From Rhizobium lentis (GTDB taxonomy: Bacteria > Pseudomonadota > Alphaproteobacteria > Rhizobiales > Rhizobiaceae), in NCBI RefSeq assembly GCF_017352135.1, contig NZ_CP071454.1, positions 1,054,501-1,118,500 of the forward strand: DNA of 64,000 nucleotides, written 5' to 3'. A program made the position numbers and the translations under genes. The notes beneath the pieces are model-generated. The model searched no databases, was not told the origin of the DNA, and saw only the letters and a program-made list of their open reading frames with translations. This document shows, in pieces, positions 1 through 11,486 of this stretch; the first letter of the stretch is position 1, and every line of letters begins with the position of its first letter.

Positions 1-399
1 CTTTTCCCATTTGCCGGCCTGCGTCGAGGTATCTGCCGCAGGCAGCTGGCGGGCGACGGCGAACATCAGCGCGATCGCATGTTCGGCCGTGGTGATCGAA
101 TTGCCGAAGGGCGTGTTCATGACGATGATGCCGCGGCGCGAGGCGGCCGGGATATCGACATTGTCGACGCCGATGCCGGCGCGGCCGACGACCTTGAGGT
201 TCGTCGCCGCCCCGATGATTTTTTCCGTCACCTTGGTGGCGGAGCGGATAGCGAGGCCGTCATACTTGCCGATGACTTCGAGCAGACGATCCTTGTCCTT
301 GCCGAGCTGCGGTTCGAAATCGACTTCGACGCCACGATCGCGGAAGATCTGGACGGCGGTTTCCGACAATTCGTCGGATACGAGAACGCGAGGTGCCAT
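1..399 (-). CDS. serA: D-3-phosphoglycerate dehydrogenase, N-terminal part (cut by window edge)
   Basis: Only the first 133 residues are in the window; the gene runs off the left edge. The enzyme oxidises 3-phosphoglycerate to 3-phosphohydroxypyruvate with NAD, the first step of serine synthesis in the cytoplasm. The visible part begins MAPRVLVSDELSETAV and contains VVGRAGIGVDNVD followed by NTPFGNSITTAEHAIAL, typical of the SerA family substrate domain entering the nucleotide domain. The start at 399 is chosen because GGAGG lies just upstream. It follows serC on the same strand after about 80 bp, so the two probably share a transcript. The identification is secure; the regulatory C-terminus cannot be seen. 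Confidence 0.95.
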   Translation of the reverse strand, partial: MAPRVLVSDELSETAVQIFRDRGVEVDFEPQLGKDKDRLLEVIGKYDGLAIRSATKVTEKIIGAATNLKVVGRAGIGVDNVDIPAASRRGIIVMNTPFGNSITTAEHAIALMFAVARQLPAADTSTQAGKWEK

Positions 400-481
400 G
401 AGGGCCTCCTTCAAAAGTGTTCAGCGATGAATGAATGGAGATGCTGGGCTTCGCATTGTGGCGGAGCCGGATGCGATCAGG

Positions 482-1660
482 TCAGGCGGCCGCCTGAGCG
501 AGCTGCGCCTTCTGCGTCTCGAAGGCCCAGGAAAGCCACGGCATCAGCTTCTGCATGTCGGATGCCTCGATCGTAGCACCGGCCCAGATGCGCAGGCCTG
601 ACGGCGCGTCGCGGTAATGGCCGATGTCATAGGCGACACCCTCCTTTTCGAGGAGACCGACGAGACCCTTGGCGAAATCGGCCTGGCCGTCGCCGTCGAG
701 CGCCGTGATGTCCTTGTCGACAATCTTCAAGCAGACGGAGGTGTTGGAAGCCGTTTCCGCCTTAACGGCGAGATTGGCGATCCAGTCGTTTGCCGCGACG
801 AAATCGTGGATGACCTTGGCATTGGCATCGGCGCGCGCGATCAGCGCCTTGAGGCCGCCGAGCTCCTTGGCCCAGAGCAGCGCATCGATATAGTCCTCGA
901 CGCAAAGCATCGACGGCGTGTTGATCGTTTCGCCCTGGAAGATGCCTTCCGTCAGCTTGCCGCCCGAGGTCAGGCGGAAGATCTTCGGCAGCGGCCAGGC
1001 CGGCGTGTAGGTGGTGAGACGCTCAACGGCGCGCGGCGAGAGAATGATGACGCCGTGCGCGCCCTCGCCGCCCAGAACCTTCTGCCAGGAGAAGGTGACG
1101 ACATCGAGCTTGGCGAAATCGAGCTGCTGCGCGAAGGCGGCCGAGGTGGCATCGCAGATCGTCAGGCCCTTGCGGTCAGCCGGGATGAAATCGGCGTTCG
1201 CAACGCGCACGCCCGAGGTCGTGCCGTTCCAGGTGAAGACGACGTCGCGGTCGAAATCGACGGCAGAAAGATCGGGAAGCTCGCCGTAGCCGGCTTCAAG
1301 CTTGCGCACATCCTTGAGCTTCAGCTGCTTGACGACATCGGTGACCCAGCCGGCGCCGAAGCTTTCCCAGGCGAGCATGTCGACGCCGCGTTCGCCGAGC
1401 AGCGACCAGAGCGCCATTTCAACGGCGCCGGTATCGGAGGCCGGCACGATGCCGATGCGGTAATCCGCCGGCACCTCGAGAACTTCACGGGTAAGGTCGA
1501 TGGCCTGCTTGAGCTTGGCCTTGCCGACCTTCGCGCGGTGCGAACGGCCAAGAGCCGCGTCGGAAAGGGCGTCGAGCGACCAACCGGGGCGCTTCGAGCA
1601 GGGGCCAGAAGAGAAATGGGTATTGTGCGGACGGATGTCCGGCTTTGCGGTCTTCGCCAT
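482..1660 (-). CDS. serC: Phosphoserine aminotransferase
   Basis: This 392-residue PLP-dependent aminotransferase converts 3-phosphohydroxypyruvate and glutamate to phosphoserine, the second step of serine synthesis, and also serves pyridoxine synthesis. The N-terminal [13 protein letters not shown] matches the alphaproteobacterial SerC subfamily, and Lys194 in [13 protein letters not shown] is the expected PLP Schiff-base lysine. Length fits the family. It is the first gene of a serC-serA pair, and a structured leader lies directly in front of the start codon, suggesting translational control. Confidence 0.97.
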   Translation of the reverse strand: MAKTAKPDIRPHNTHFSSGPCSKRPGWSLDALSDAALGRSHRAKVGKAKLKQAIDLTREVLEVPADYRIGIVPASDTGAVEMALWSLLGERGVDMLAWESFGAGWVTDVVKQLKLKDVRKLEAGYGELPDLSAVDFDRDVVFTWNGTTSGVRVANADFIPADRKGLTICDATSAAFAQQLDFAKLDVVTFSWQKVLGGEGAHGVIILSPRAVERLTTYTPAWPLPKIFRLTSGGKLTEGIFQGETINTPSMLCVEDYIDALLWAKELGGLKALIARADANAKVIHDFVAANDWIANLAVKAETASNTSVCLKIVDKDITALDGDGQADFAKGLVGLLEKEGVAYDIGHYRDAPSGLRIWAGATIEASDMQKLMPWLSWAFETQKAQLAQAAA

Positions 1661-1702
1661 GATGCTATCCTCTCAGATAGAAAGCCCTTCGTTGGGGAAG
1701 GG
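1661..1702 (-). promoter_or_regulatory. serC RNA motif (two-hairpin leader)
   Basis: On the minus strand two small hairpins precede the serC ATG. The distal one has stem CCCTTC/GAAGGG (1697-1702 with 1685-1690). The proximal one has stem CTATC/GATAG (1676-1680 with 1665-1669) and a TGAGAG loop, so the Shine-Dalgarno region lies in the hairpin four bases before the ATG. This arrangement matches the described alphaproteobacterial serC RNA motif, whose second hairpin overlaps the ribosome binding site. The ligand or trigger is unknown. Confidence 0.7.
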
Positions 1703-1792
1703 TGTCCCGCCGCCGTGTGTATGGATCGGACGCGTCATAGTCAAGATCGAAGTGTCGCAAGCTGTAGATATTTTGACGCAGGCGGGGTGGCG

Positions 1793-1823
1793 AAAGGAAA
1801 AGCCGCCCCGAGTGAGGGCGGCT
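1793..1823 (-). terminator. Intrinsic terminator of the outer membrane protein gene
   Basis: Minus-strand hairpin AGCCGCCC / GGGCGGCT with a 7-base loop, followed by a T-rich tract (TTTTCCTTT). It lies 23 bp past the stop of the outer membrane protein gene. Confidence 0.85.
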
Positions 1824-1845
1824 TCTGATGCAATGATTGTCGGCC

Positions 1846-2682
1846 TTACTTGTAGACCGGCTGCTGCAGCGGGATTTCCGGCGGCGGCTCATAACTCGCC
1901 TGGGCGCAACCGCCGAAGAGGTAGCGGCCACCAACGCGGACTTCATGGGCACTGAGGCCCCTGTCGCGGCCCGGACCGCCATTTTCGGCATAGCCGAACA
2001 TGTTGCCGCCATCGATGTGCAGGTAGCGGTAGCCGACATCGGCCTTGAAGTTGCAGGTGACGTCGACCGAGGCGCCGGCCATGAGAGCGTAGGTGAAGCG
2101 CCAGCTGCCCCTGCCGCCATGGGTGACTTCGTCGTCGCAGAAACTTCCGTCATCGGCGCAGGCAACGTTGCGCAGGTTCTTCCACTTGACGTACGAACCA
2201 CCGATACCGGCGCCGACATAGGGCGTCACATAGCCGTAGGTGCCGAGGTCGACATAGGCGTTGGCAAGCAGCGTATAGGCGGTCAGCGAAGAGCGGTCGG
2301 TCGAGGTGCAATCCACCAGCGGGAAGCCGCACTGGCCGACCGTCGAGCCGCGGAAATCAGCTTCCGTAAGGTAATCGAAGGTTAGATCGGTGCGCAGATA
2401 GCTGTTGATCTGGTAACCGACACCACCGCCGATCGTCCACGCGTCGTCGAGGTCGGCGTCGTCGAAATCGACTTCCGTGGCGTTGCTGCCCTGGAAATAG
2501 CGGGCGCCGCGCAGATCGGTAAAGGCATAGCCGACGTCGCCGCGCAAGTACCAACCGGTCGCCTCACTGACGGTCACCTCCGGTGGCTGCTCCGGGATGG
2601 GCTCGGCAGGAGCGAAGTCCGCGGAATAGGCATTTGTCACGATCAACAATGTCGCGAAGATGCCGGACAAGCTTCTTTTCAT
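1846..2682 (-). CDS. Outer membrane beta-barrel protein (Omp25/RopB-like)
   Basis: A 278-residue exported protein. Residues 1-21 (MKRSLSGIFATLLIVTNAYSA) form a signal peptide, and the rest alternates short polar/aromatic strands typical of an 8-stranded barrel (GWYLRGDVGYAF, YVTPYVGAGIGGSYVKW, CNFKADVGYRYLHIDGG, HEVRVGGRYLF). It resembles the small rhizobial surface proteins of the Omp25/RopB type. The start at 2682 is chosen over 2730 because it begins the signal peptide and has AGTGAG upstream. The last residue is Lys rather than the aromatic typical of barrels. A perfect CtrA-type box lies 85 bp upstream. Confidence 0.85.
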   Translation of the reverse strand: MKRSLSGIFATLLIVTNAYSADFAPAEPIPEQPPEVTVSEATGWYLRGDVGYAFTDLRGARYFQGSNATEVDFDDADLDDAWTIGGGVGYQINSYLRTDLTFDYLTEADFRGSTVGQCGFPLVDCTSTDRSSLTAYTLLANAYVDLGTYGYVTPYVGAGIGGSYVKWKNLRNVACADDGSFCDDEVTHGGRGSWRFTYALMAGASVDVTCNFKADVGYRYLHIDGGNMFGYAENGGPGRDRGLSAHEVRVGGRYLFGGCAQASYEPPPEIPLQQPVYK

Positions 2683-2766
2683 GGATCTCACTCCAAAATC
2701 CGTTGCGTCGGCAGGCTCAGTCGCTGCCAATCTGATACGCTTCGTATGGATAATGAACGGGAAACG

Positions 2767-2781
2767 TTAAAAGCCGCTTAA
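2767..2781. promoter_or_regulatory. CtrA-type binding box before the outer membrane protein gene
   Basis: The sequence is TTAA-N7-TTAA followed by C, an exact match to the full CtrA recognition site known from Caulobacter and Sinorhizobium. It lies 85 bp upstream of the start at 2682, where a promoter-proximal activator or repressor site would be expected. Binding is inferred from sequence only. Confidence 0.6.
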
Positions 2782-2834
2782 CCACGCTTATTTACCTTGA
2801 TTTCAAGCTGCGGCGTGAAGACGGCGAGCACGTG

Positions 2835-2862
2835 CAAAAAAGCCGGCGCTTTCGCACCGGCT
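2835..2862 (-). terminator. Intrinsic terminator of glmM
   Basis: Minus-strand stem AGCCGG / CCGGCT followed by a run of six T, 24 bp past the glmM stop. It closes the long tilS-ftsH-glmM side of the minus-strand block. Confidence 0.85.
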
Positions 2863-2885
2863 TTCGATGGGTAGGTCTCTAAGGA

Positions 2886-4238
2886 TCAGGCAGCGGTGCG
2901 AACGTTCGAAATCGTGCCGATCAGCTCGTTGACGATGCGCTCGATCTGGGCGCGGTCGTCGCCCTCGGCCATGACACGGATCAGCGGCTCCGTGCCGGAG
3001 GGGCGGATGACGAGCCGGCCGGTCTTGGCAAGCTCGGCTTCGGCGTCGGCGATTGCCTTCTGCACCTGAATATCTTCGAGCGGTTTGCCGCCGCTAATGC
3101 GGACGTTGCGCAGCAGCTGCGGCACCGGCTCGAAACGGCGGCAGACCTCGCTGACAGTGCGGCCGGTGCGCTTGACGGCGGCAAGGATCTGCAGCGCGGC
3201 GACGAGACCGTCTCCGGTTGTGCCGTAATCTGAGAGCACGATATGGCCGGACTGCTCGCCGCCGACATTGTAATTGTGCTGGCGCATATGCTCGACGACG
3301 TAGCGGTCGCCGACTTTCGTGCGGGCAAGCGCCATGCCGCGCTCGTCGAGGAAGCGCTCGAGACCAAGGTTGGACATTACGGTGGCGACGATGCCATTGC
3401 CGCGCAGCTGTTGGCTCTCCGCCCAGCTCTCGGCAATGACGGCCATGAGCTGGTCACCATCGACGATCGAACCGTTCTCATCGATGATGATGACGCGGTC
3501 CGCATCGCCGTCGAGCGCGATGCCGATATCGGCACGCACCTCGTCGACCTTCTTCTGCAGCGCGACCGGGCTGGTAGAGCCGCAATTGAGATTGATGTTC
3601 GTGCCGTTCGGTTCGTTGCCGATGGTGACGACATCGGCGCCGAGTTCCCAGAGCACGGCAGGGGCCACCTTATAGGCGGCGCCGTTCGCGCAATCGATCG
3701 CGATCCTCAGACCCTGCAGGGTCACGTCGCGCGGCAGGGTCCGCTTGGCATGTTCGATATAACGGTCGTGAACGCCGTCAACGCGCTTGGCGCGGCCGAT
3801 ATCGTCGGATTTGGCAAGTTGCGCGTTCAGATCCTTTTCGAGCAGATCCTCGATCTCGGCTTCGATATCATCGGAAAGCTTGTAGCCATCAGGGCCGAAC
3901 AGCTTGATGCCGTTATCCTCGTAAGGATTGTGCGAAGCCGAGATCATCACGCCGATATCGCAGCGCAGAGAGCGTGTCAGCATGGCGACGGCAGGCGTCG
4001 GGATCGGGCCGAGAATGAAGGCATCGAGGCCGGCCGCCGTGAAGCCCGCGACCATCGCATTCTCAAGCATATAGCCGGAAAGGCGCGTATCCTTGCCGAT
4101 GACGACGCGATGGCGATGATTGCCGCGGCGGAAGATCGTGCCGGCGGCGATGCCGACCCGCATCGCGAGATCCGGCGTCATCGGGAAGACGTTGGATTGA
4201 CCGCGAATGCCATCCGTACCGAAATAGCGTCTTTTCAT
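2886..4238 (-). CDS. glmM: Phosphoglucosamine mutase
   Basis: This 450-residue enzyme interconverts glucosamine-6-phosphate and glucosamine-1-phosphate, feeding UDP-GlcNAc for peptidoglycan and lipopolysaccharide. All four signature loops are visible: the phosphoserine loop with Ser102 (SASHNP), the metal loop DGDADR near 243, the sugar loop GEQSGH near 328 and the phosphate loop RPSGTEP near 409. The start is [13 protein letters not shown] at 4238, because the upstream in-frame extension is not family-like. It sits downstream of ftsH on the same strand, a common bacterial arrangement. Confidence 0.97.
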   Translation of the reverse strand: MKRRYFGTDGIRGQSNVFPMTPDLAMRVGIAAGTIFRRGNHRHRVVIGKDTRLSGYMLENAMVAGFTAAGLDAFILGPIPTPAVAMLTRSLRCDIGVMISASHNPYEDNGIKLFGPDGYKLSDDIEAEIEDLLEKDLNAQLAKSDDIGRAKRVDGVHDRYIEHAKRTLPRDVTLQGLRIAIDCANGAAYKVAPAVLWELGADVVTIGNEPNGTNINLNCGSTSPVALQKKVDEVRADIGIALDGDADRVIIIDENGSIVDGDQLMAVIAESWAESQQLRGNGIVATVMSNLGLERFLDERGMALARTKVGDRYVVEHMRQHNYNVGGEQSGHIVLSDYGTTGDGLVAALQILAAVKRTGRTVSEVCRRFEPVPQLLRNVRISGGKPLEDIQVQKAIADAEAELAKTGRLVIRPSGTEPLIRVMAEGDDRAQIERIVNELIGTISNVRTAA

Positions 4239-4420
4239 CTGCACTCCTGCGCTTTCCGCGCCATTCAAGGCGGCACACCGTTCCCGGAGAATCGGCTTCA
4301 AGGGTCTGTCGTCAGTCCGGGAACGCATGAATCAGACCTGCCTCAATTCAGCGGAATGCCACAAAAAATAGGCATCGGCACGTAAATTACCGAGAAAAAT
4401 GATTATATCCCGTTACCAAT

Positions 4421-4457
4421 GGAAAAGGCCGGATCTCCTTTATCGAAAATCCGGCCT
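4421..4457 (-). terminator. Intrinsic terminator of ftsH
   Basis: Minus-strand 9-bp stem AGGCCGGAT / ATCCGGCCT with a 14-base loop and a following TTTT. It lies 23 bp past the ftsH stop, so glmM may have its own promoter in the roughly 240-bp gap. Confidence 0.8.
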
Positions 4458-4479
4458 CGTTCGAGATGGGTGCCGCTGT

Positions 4480-6411
<1,932 letters not shown>

Positions 6412-6507
6412 TGAACTCCCCAGCACTGGAACAGCCGCCTCATGGCGACCGTCTTGTTCATTCTTACATAGGGTTGCGCCGCGCTGTTGCCAAGGCAAAC
6501 CCCCATG

Positions 6508-7860
6508 TCAGATGGTTTTTCCGTCAATACTTCTTAAAGGCAGCCCCGCATAGGGCGCCATCGCAAAAACTGCCGAAAGCCTATCGGCAAAGATGAAATC
6601 AAATCGTGTCAAAAAGCGGTCGAACGGCGCGAAATAGCGCGTCATTTCGACTGCCTCAGCGGATTGCGGAGATAAATGGTCTCCTTCTGAGGATAAGGCA
6701 GGCGCCGAGGCGATTGCGCGTTTCCATGCCGCCTTCGGCAAGCGCTCGAAATGATCTCCCCTCATTTCTGTCATCGGACTTGATCCGAGGGATGCGGCAA
6801 GGGTCTCCACCTCGATCGACGTGGTTAACCCATTCTTCACACAAAACCTTCCATCCCAAACCCCAGCCTCTCCCGGCCGCAGCACCAGGGGCAAAATCCC
6901 CCGACTTTCGCGCGCCAAATAAAGCCCGTCACGCCTGAGATCGAACACCACTCTGCCGACTGTCATCCGCCCTGGCTCTCTGCCTGCGGCAAATGTGAGA
7001 AGTCGCTCCATATGTGCCCTCCCCGGCACAAACGGCTGTCCGCCGAACACAGCCGTCAGGCGGCCGAAAGCATAGTTGAGAACGGCGCTGTCCTTCCGCA
7101 ACCCATCGGGCAGCACCTGCCCGAGCAGTCCGCCGTGAAGCCTGAAATGGCGATCCAGCCATTCGGCTCCCCTCGACGACAAAGCGAGCCGCTGCTCCCA
7201 GGCCGCACGAATATCGTTCTCTGCGACGGCGTCGGCATTAATCTGCCGGCGCATCCGCACCCGCTCGTATCTCACATCCTCATTGCTGGGATCCTCGATC
7301 CAAGGCACGTCCCGCGCCCGTAGGAAGGAGCGAATATCCGCCCGTCTGGAAAAAAGAAGCGGGCGTAAAATCCAGAAACGCCGGTCGAAGAGCAGCGCAT
7401 CGGCAATACCGCTCGAAATCTGTTCCGTTCGCAGCCCGCGCATCCGCAATGTTTCGTATTGGTCGTCGAGCGTATGGCCGGTGACGATGAGATCGGCTCT
7501 GAGCGCGGCCGCTGTCTCGGCCAGAAGGCCGTAGCGGGCCTCGCGAGCAGCGGCCATGATTCCGGTTTTCGGCTTGTCGCCCTGCCAGGTCGCGATCGTA
7601 TGGGAAATGCCAAGCGATGCGCAAAGGGCTGCGACATGGCGCGCCTCGTCTGTAGAGCCGGCGCGCAGCCCGTGATCGACGGTAGCGGCGCAGAGCGAAA
7701 TTTCAAGATGGGGCGCGGCCTTCACGGCTTCGTCAAGGAGGAGAAGCAGGCCGGTGGAATCGCTGCCGCCGGAGATCGCGACGAGAATACGCGCGGGACT
7801 GCGAATCGATGCAAGAAACTTAAGGATCGCCTGTTGAGGCGATGTGGCTTCCGGAGACAT
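6508..7860 (-). CDS. tilS: tRNA(Ile)-lysidine synthase
   Basis: This 450-residue enzyme ligates lysine to the anticodon C34 of the AUA-decoding tRNA(Ile). The PP-loop motif ISGGSDSTG near residue 30 and the following ATVDHGLR are diagnostic of the family; the C-terminal part is more divergent, as usual. The ATG at 7860 gives a start 11 bp after the stop of cpoB, implying co-transcription. The tilS-ftsH order is conserved in many bacteria. Confidence 0.95.
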   Translation of the reverse strand: MSPEATSPQQAILKFLASIRSPARILVAISGGSDSTGLLLLLDEAVKAAPHLEISLCAATVDHGLRAGSTDEARHVAALCASLGISHTIATWQGDKPKTGIMAAAREARYGLLAETAAALRADLIVTGHTLDDQYETLRMRGLRTEQISSGIADALLFDRRFWILRPLLFSRRADIRSFLRARDVPWIEDPSNEDVRYERVRMRRQINADAVAENDIRAAWEQRLALSSRGAEWLDRHFRLHGGLLGQVLPDGLRKDSAVLNYAFGRLTAVFGGQPFVPGRAHMERLLTFAAGREPGRMTVGRVVFDLRRDGLYLARESRGILPLVLRPGEAGVWDGRFCVKNGLTTSIEVETLAASLGSSPMTEMRGDHFERLPKAAWKRAIASAPALSSEGDHLSPQSAEAVEMTRYFAPFDRFLTRFDFIFADRLSAVFAMAPYAGLPLRSIDGKTI

Positions 7861-7871
7861 TCCGGAAGACC

Positions 7872-8858
7872 TCAGCAGGCGAGGCGCTTCTGTTCGCTCG
7901 CGACCTTGCCTATGACGGCGCGTGAGGCCTTCGGATAGCGCTTCGAGACTTCGCGCAGCGTCGCGCAAGCCGTCTCCTTATTGTCGAGCGCAGCAAGCGA
8001 CATGCCGAGCTTCAGCAGCATTTCCGGCGCCTTTTCCGTGCCGCCGTATTTCTGATGCGCGTTGAGGAACGTCTTGGCCGCCTCGTTGTATTTGCCCTGC
8101 GAATAGAGCGCTTCGCCGAGCCAGAAATTGGCGTCCGCCGCCCGCGCGCTGCTCGGGTAGCGAGCGATGAACTGGTTGAACTCCTGCTCGGCCGTGCCGT
8201 AATCGCCTGACAGCACGTGGCCATAGGCCGCCTTGTACTGATCCGCCTCGCTACCGAGCGAGGCCGTCTGCTGTGGCGTCCCGCCATTGGCATTGGGAAT
8301 CGGACCGGAACCGATGGTGGCGTTCTCGTCGACGGTTCCGCCGATCGCGTTGCCGTTCTGATCGAACTCGATCGAGCCGAGCTGCTTCGGCGGCTGGCCG
8401 AGACCGGTATTATCAGGCACATCGGTGGAGGGAGCCGTTTCGGCCCCCTGCGGTGCTTGGATCACTCTGGCGACGTCGTCGCTGCCGGAAGCTGCCGGCG
8501 CGGCATCGGTCTCGCTCTTCTTGACAGGAGCCTTGGCACCGCCGCTGGCACCCGTCTTTTCCAACTGCTGGAAGCGGAATTCATTGTCTTCCTGCTGCTT
8601 GCGGATCGTCTCCTGCATCTGCAGGAGCTGAAAGCTCATCTCTTCGATCCGGCCGTTCAATTGCCGCAACTGCTCCTCGAGCTGCTGCACGCGGATTTCC
8701 GCGTCGCCGCTCTGCACCTTGACGACGGGTGGGGCCGGCTGCTGTTCCGCCGATCGGCCGCCGAGATGCAGCCCGAAGAACGAGGCTGAATAAGCCGCTC
8801 GTTCGCTCCCGGTCACAGCCGCGAGGCACAGCATGCCTGCCACGACAAGTTTCTTCAT
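7872..8858 (-). CDS. cpoB: Tol-Pal system protein CpoB/YbgF
   Basis: A 328-residue periplasmic protein that coordinates Tol-Pal function with peptidoglycan synthesis at division. It starts with a signal peptide (MKKLVVAGMLCLAAVTG), followed by a coiled coil at about 45-95 (VQQLEEQLRQLNGRIEEM), a low-complexity linker, and C-terminal tetratricopeptide repeats from about 205 (YKAAYGHVLSGDYGTAEQEF, ADANFWLGEALYSQGKYNEA). The start at 8858 begins the signal peptide. It follows pal on the same strand after a terminator, the standard tol-pal gene order. Confidence 0.95.
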   Translation of the reverse strand: MKKLVVAGMLCLAAVTGSERAAYSASFFGLHLGGRSAEQQPAPPVVKVQSGDAEIRVQQLEEQLRQLNGRIEEMSFQLLQMQETIRKQQEDNEFRFQQLEKTGASGGAKAPVKKSETDAAPAASGSDDVARVIQAPQGAETAPSTDVPDNTGLGQPPKQLGSIEFDQNGNAIGGTVDENATIGSGPIPNANGGTPQQTASLGSEADQYKAAYGHVLSGDYGTAEQEFNQFIARYPSSARAADANFWLGEALYSQGKYNEAAKTFLNAHQKYGGTEKAPEMLLKLGMSLAALDNKETACATLREVSKRYPKASRAVIGKVASEQKRLAC

Positions 8859-8960
8859 ATGTATCGTCCTGTCCCAGTGATTCTTCGCGCCTCGATGGCA
8901 CGAACAGGAGACTTTTCTAATTGCAGTCAAAAAGCAACGGAGTCAGGCCAAAGTATGGTC

Positions 8961-8998
8961 AAAAAGAAAAGGCGGCCCCTGACGGGACCGCCTTTTAA
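8961..8998 (-). terminator. Intrinsic terminator of pal
   Basis: Minus-strand stem AAAAGGCGG / CCGCCTTTT with a loop of about 12 bases and a T-rich tail (TTTTCTTTTT), 20 bp after the pal stop and before cpoB. Confidence 0.85.
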
Positions 8999-9018
8999 AA
9001 ACGAATTATATCGACAAA

Positions 9019-9555
9019 TTACATGCCGGCGCCGCCGAGTACGGTGACCGCGCGGCGGTTCTGCGACCAGCAGGAAATATCGTCGCAGACGGCGACCGGA
9101 CGTTCCTTGCCGTAGGAGATCGTCTTCATGCGCTGCGCCGGAACGCCGCGCGAAGCGAGGTAATCCTTGGTGGCAGCCGCACGACGCGCGCCGAGCGCCA
9201 GGTTATATTCACGGGTACCGCGCTCGTCGGCATGGCCTTCGACGGTGATCTGGTAGTTCGGATACCGGGCGAGCCACTGGGCCTGCCGGTCGAGCGTCTG
9301 CGAGGCATCGGCGCGGATCGACGAGGAGTCAGTATCGAAAAAGATGCGATCGCCGACATTGACCGTGAAGTCCTGAGCCGAGCCCGGCGTTGCGGCGCCT
9401 GCTCCGAGACCGAGCTCGCCGGCATTATTCGGCATCCCGTTCTTTCCCTTACCACCACAGCTTGCGAGCGCGAGACCGGCGAGAAGCGCGATCATGGCGG
9501 GGTTGCGGGCGAAATTCTGCATGCGGCTCATTGCCGGGGTGTGAATTCGGCTCAT
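9019..9555 (-). CDS. pal: Peptidoglycan-associated lipoprotein Pal
   Basis: A 178-residue outer membrane lipoprotein that binds peptidoglycan and TolB. The signal sequence ends in a lipobox LASC, with the acylated Cys at about residue 33. The C-terminal OmpA-like domain has DRIFFDTDSSSIRADA and VEGHADERGTREYNLALG, with the peptidoglycan-binding Asp and Arg in place. The start at 9555 has GGAGA at the right distance; later in-frame ATGs are possible. It lies downstream of tolB, separated by a 151-bp gap that may hold its own promoter. Confidence 0.97.
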   Translation of the reverse strand: MSRIHTPAMSRMQNFARNPAMIALLAGLALASCGGKGKNGMPNNAGELGLGAGAATPGSAQDFTVNVGDRIFFDTDSSSIRADASQTLDRQAQWLARYPNYQITVEGHADERGTREYNLALGARRAAATKDYLASRGVPAQRMKTISYGKERPVAVCDDISCWSQNRRAVTVLGGAGM

Positions 9556-9706
9556 GGCCGGGTCTCCTTGCGATTTCAGGGTTTCCGGACAGTAACCGCA
9601 CTCGGTTAACCGCCCCTCAAAGATTATGGTTAACGATTTACTGATTTGTCCCGTAGTCGCCCGGTTTCCACGACTTTGGGGCGATATGAAGGCATTGCTG
9701 CACGCA

Positions 9707-11017
9707 CTACTCCAGAAGCGGCGACCAGGCAGGGTCCGAACCGTAGCTCGGCGTCTTGACGAGCTGTTCATTGTAACCGGTCAGATCGATCGAATAGAGC
9801 TGCGGACCGCCGGCGCCTGCCGCCTGGCGGAAGAACATCAGGACACGGCCGTTCGGCGCCCAGGTCGGGCCCTCATTGTGGAAGCCGGTCGTCAGGATTC
9901 GCTCGCCCGAACCATCCGGCTTCATCACGCCGATCGAGAACTTGCCGCCGGCCTGCTTGGTGAAGGCGATGAGATCGCCGCGCGGCGACCAGACCGGTGT
10001 GGAATAGGAACCGTCACCGAAGGAAATGCGGGTCTGGCCGGAACCATCGGCATTCATCACATAGATTTGCGGCTTGCCGCCACGGTCGCTTTCGAAGCTG
10101 ACGCGCGCACCATCGGGGGAATAGGAGGGCGAAGTGTCGATCGCGGCCGTCGAGGTCAGCCGCGTCGTCGTGCGCGAGCGCAGGTCCATCGTATAGATGT
10201 TGGAATTGCCTTCCTGCTGCAGGCTCATGATCACCTTCTGCCCATCCGGCGAAAAGCGCGGCGAGAAGGTCATGCCCGGGAAGTTGCCGACGACCTCGCG
10301 CTGCCCGGTTTCGAGCTGCAGCAGATAGACGCGCGGCTGCTGGTTGGCGAAGGACATGTAGGTGACTTCCTGCCGGTTCGGCGAGAAACGCGGCGTCAGC
10401 ACGAGGTCGCTGCCGTCGGTCAGCATCCGCACGTTGAAGCCGTCCTGGTCCATGATCGCCAGCTGCCGCTTGCGCTGCTGCTTGGTGCCGGATTCAGAGA
10501 CGAAGACGACGCGGGTGTCGAAATAGCCTTCCTCGCCGGTGATCTGCTTATAGATCGCGTCGGCGATGATGTGCGCGACACGCCGCCAGTTTTCCGGCTG
10601 CGTATAGAACTGCTGACCTGTCATCTGCTGCCCGGCGAACGTATCCCAAAGACGGAATTCGGCACGAAGGCGGCCATCGGCTTCCTGGGTGACGCGGCCA
10701 GTGACCAATGCCTGAGCATTGATGACCTTCCAATCCTCGAAGCGCGGCGCTGCATCCGGATTGGAGATTTTTTCGATGAAGGCGGACTTGTTTATCGGTG
10801 CAAAGAGGCCAGAACGCTGTAAGTCGGCGGCGATGACCTGCGAAACCTGTGCGCCCATATTGCCCTGCAGGAAGTCGGTAATGGCAATCGGAAGCGGTTG
10901 GACGTTGCCCTTGTTGATGTTGATCTCGACAAGAGCATTTGCCGGCGTTGCGAATGCCGCTGCGGTCGTGAGACCTACAGCGACCGCAATGGCACGGATG
11001 AAGGAACACTTGATCAT
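9707..11017 (-). CDS. tolB: Tol-Pal translocation protein TolB
   Basis: A 436-residue periplasmic protein linking TolA to Pal. After a signal peptide (to about residue 29, ATPANA) comes the N-terminal alpha/beta domain and then a six-bladed beta-propeller seen as repeats such as [37 protein letters not shown] and [19 protein letters not shown]. The ATG at 11017 begins [12 protein letters not shown] and has GAAAGG about ten bases upstream; a GTG at 11038, one base after the preceding gene, is an alternative start. Confidence 0.97.
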   Translation of the reverse strand: MIKCSFIRAIAVAVGLTTAAAFATPANALVEININKGNVQPLPIAITDFLQGNMGAQVSQVIAADLQRSGLFAPINKSAFIEKISNPDAAPRFEDWKVINAQALVTGRVTQEADGRLRAEFRLWDTFAGQQMTGQQFYTQPENWRRVAHIIADAIYKQITGEEGYFDTRVVFVSESGTKQQRKRQLAIMDQDGFNVRMLTDGSDLVLTPRFSPNRQEVTYMSFANQQPRVYLLQLETGQREVVGNFPGMTFSPRFSPDGQKVIMSLQQEGNSNIYTMDLRSRTTTRLTSTAAIDTSPSYSPDGARVSFESDRGGKPQIYVMNADGSGQTRISFGDGSYSTPVWSPRGDLIAFTKQAGGKFSIGVMKPDGSGERILTTGFHNEGPTWAPNGRVLMFFRQAAGAGGPQLYSIDLTGYNEQLVKTPSYGSDPAWSPLLE

Positions 11018-11039
11018 ATCGGGCAAGCCTTTCAGCACG

Positions 11040-11486
11040 TTATCTAGTGAGATTGCTGGCGTCGAAGTTCACTGCGACTTCTCGCCAGGCATCGTATTTA
11101 TCTTTTGGAAGCATCGTAAAAGGAGCCGCTCGGCGAACTGCAGGAACGCCGGCATGAACCATGCGTTTCTGCGTATGCTCGTTGCCACCGCTAACCTCCA
11201 CGTTGGGAGTTCCCATAAGCTGGCCATTGCTATCGAGCTTGAAGTAGTCCTTTATAAGTGCTGTCCCGTCATCCTCGAGCTTGCTGTCGAAGATGACGTG
11301 TCGCGCGCTAGCGTCGCTCATAGCTGCAACAGAAACCGAGCTAATCGCAGGTGCTTGACCAGTTCCGTTTCCGCGGCCGACTGTGTTTGCCTCAGTATGG
11401 AGGGGAAGCGAAAAGACAACGGCGAGACACGCGAGCGTCACGCATTTCCAAAAAGTCCTTCCGAGATGGAATGGGCTCACCGGCAT
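11040..11486 (-). CDS. Exported TolA C-terminal-domain paralogue
   Basis: A 148-residue protein between tolA and tolB that I do not recognise as a standard tol gene. It has a signal-like hydrophobic segment at about 14-31 ([19 protein letters not shown]) and then a domain closely matching the end of the adjacent Tol[22 protein letters not shown] here against [21 protein letters not shown] there, and [19 protein letters not shown] against LDQDGNIVGEPEVEAVGGD. The coiled-coil stalk of TolA is absent. Its start codon abuts the tolA stop without a gap and its stop is next to tolB, so it is part of the operon. A partial gene duplication is the likely origin; the function is unknown. Confidence 0.85.
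   Translation of the reverse strand: MPVSPFHLGRTFWKCVTLACLAVVFSLPLHTEANTVGRGNGTGQAPAISSVSVAAMSDASARHVIFDSKLEDDGTALIKDYFKLDSNGQLMGTPNVEVSGGNEHTQKRMVHAGVPAVRRAAPFTMLPKDKYDAWREVAVNFDASNLTR

Noticed and set aside
9605..9619. TTAA-N7-TCAA before pal as a CtrA box
   Set aside because: One half is mismatched, and several scattered TTAA occur in this AT-rich gap; not enough to call.
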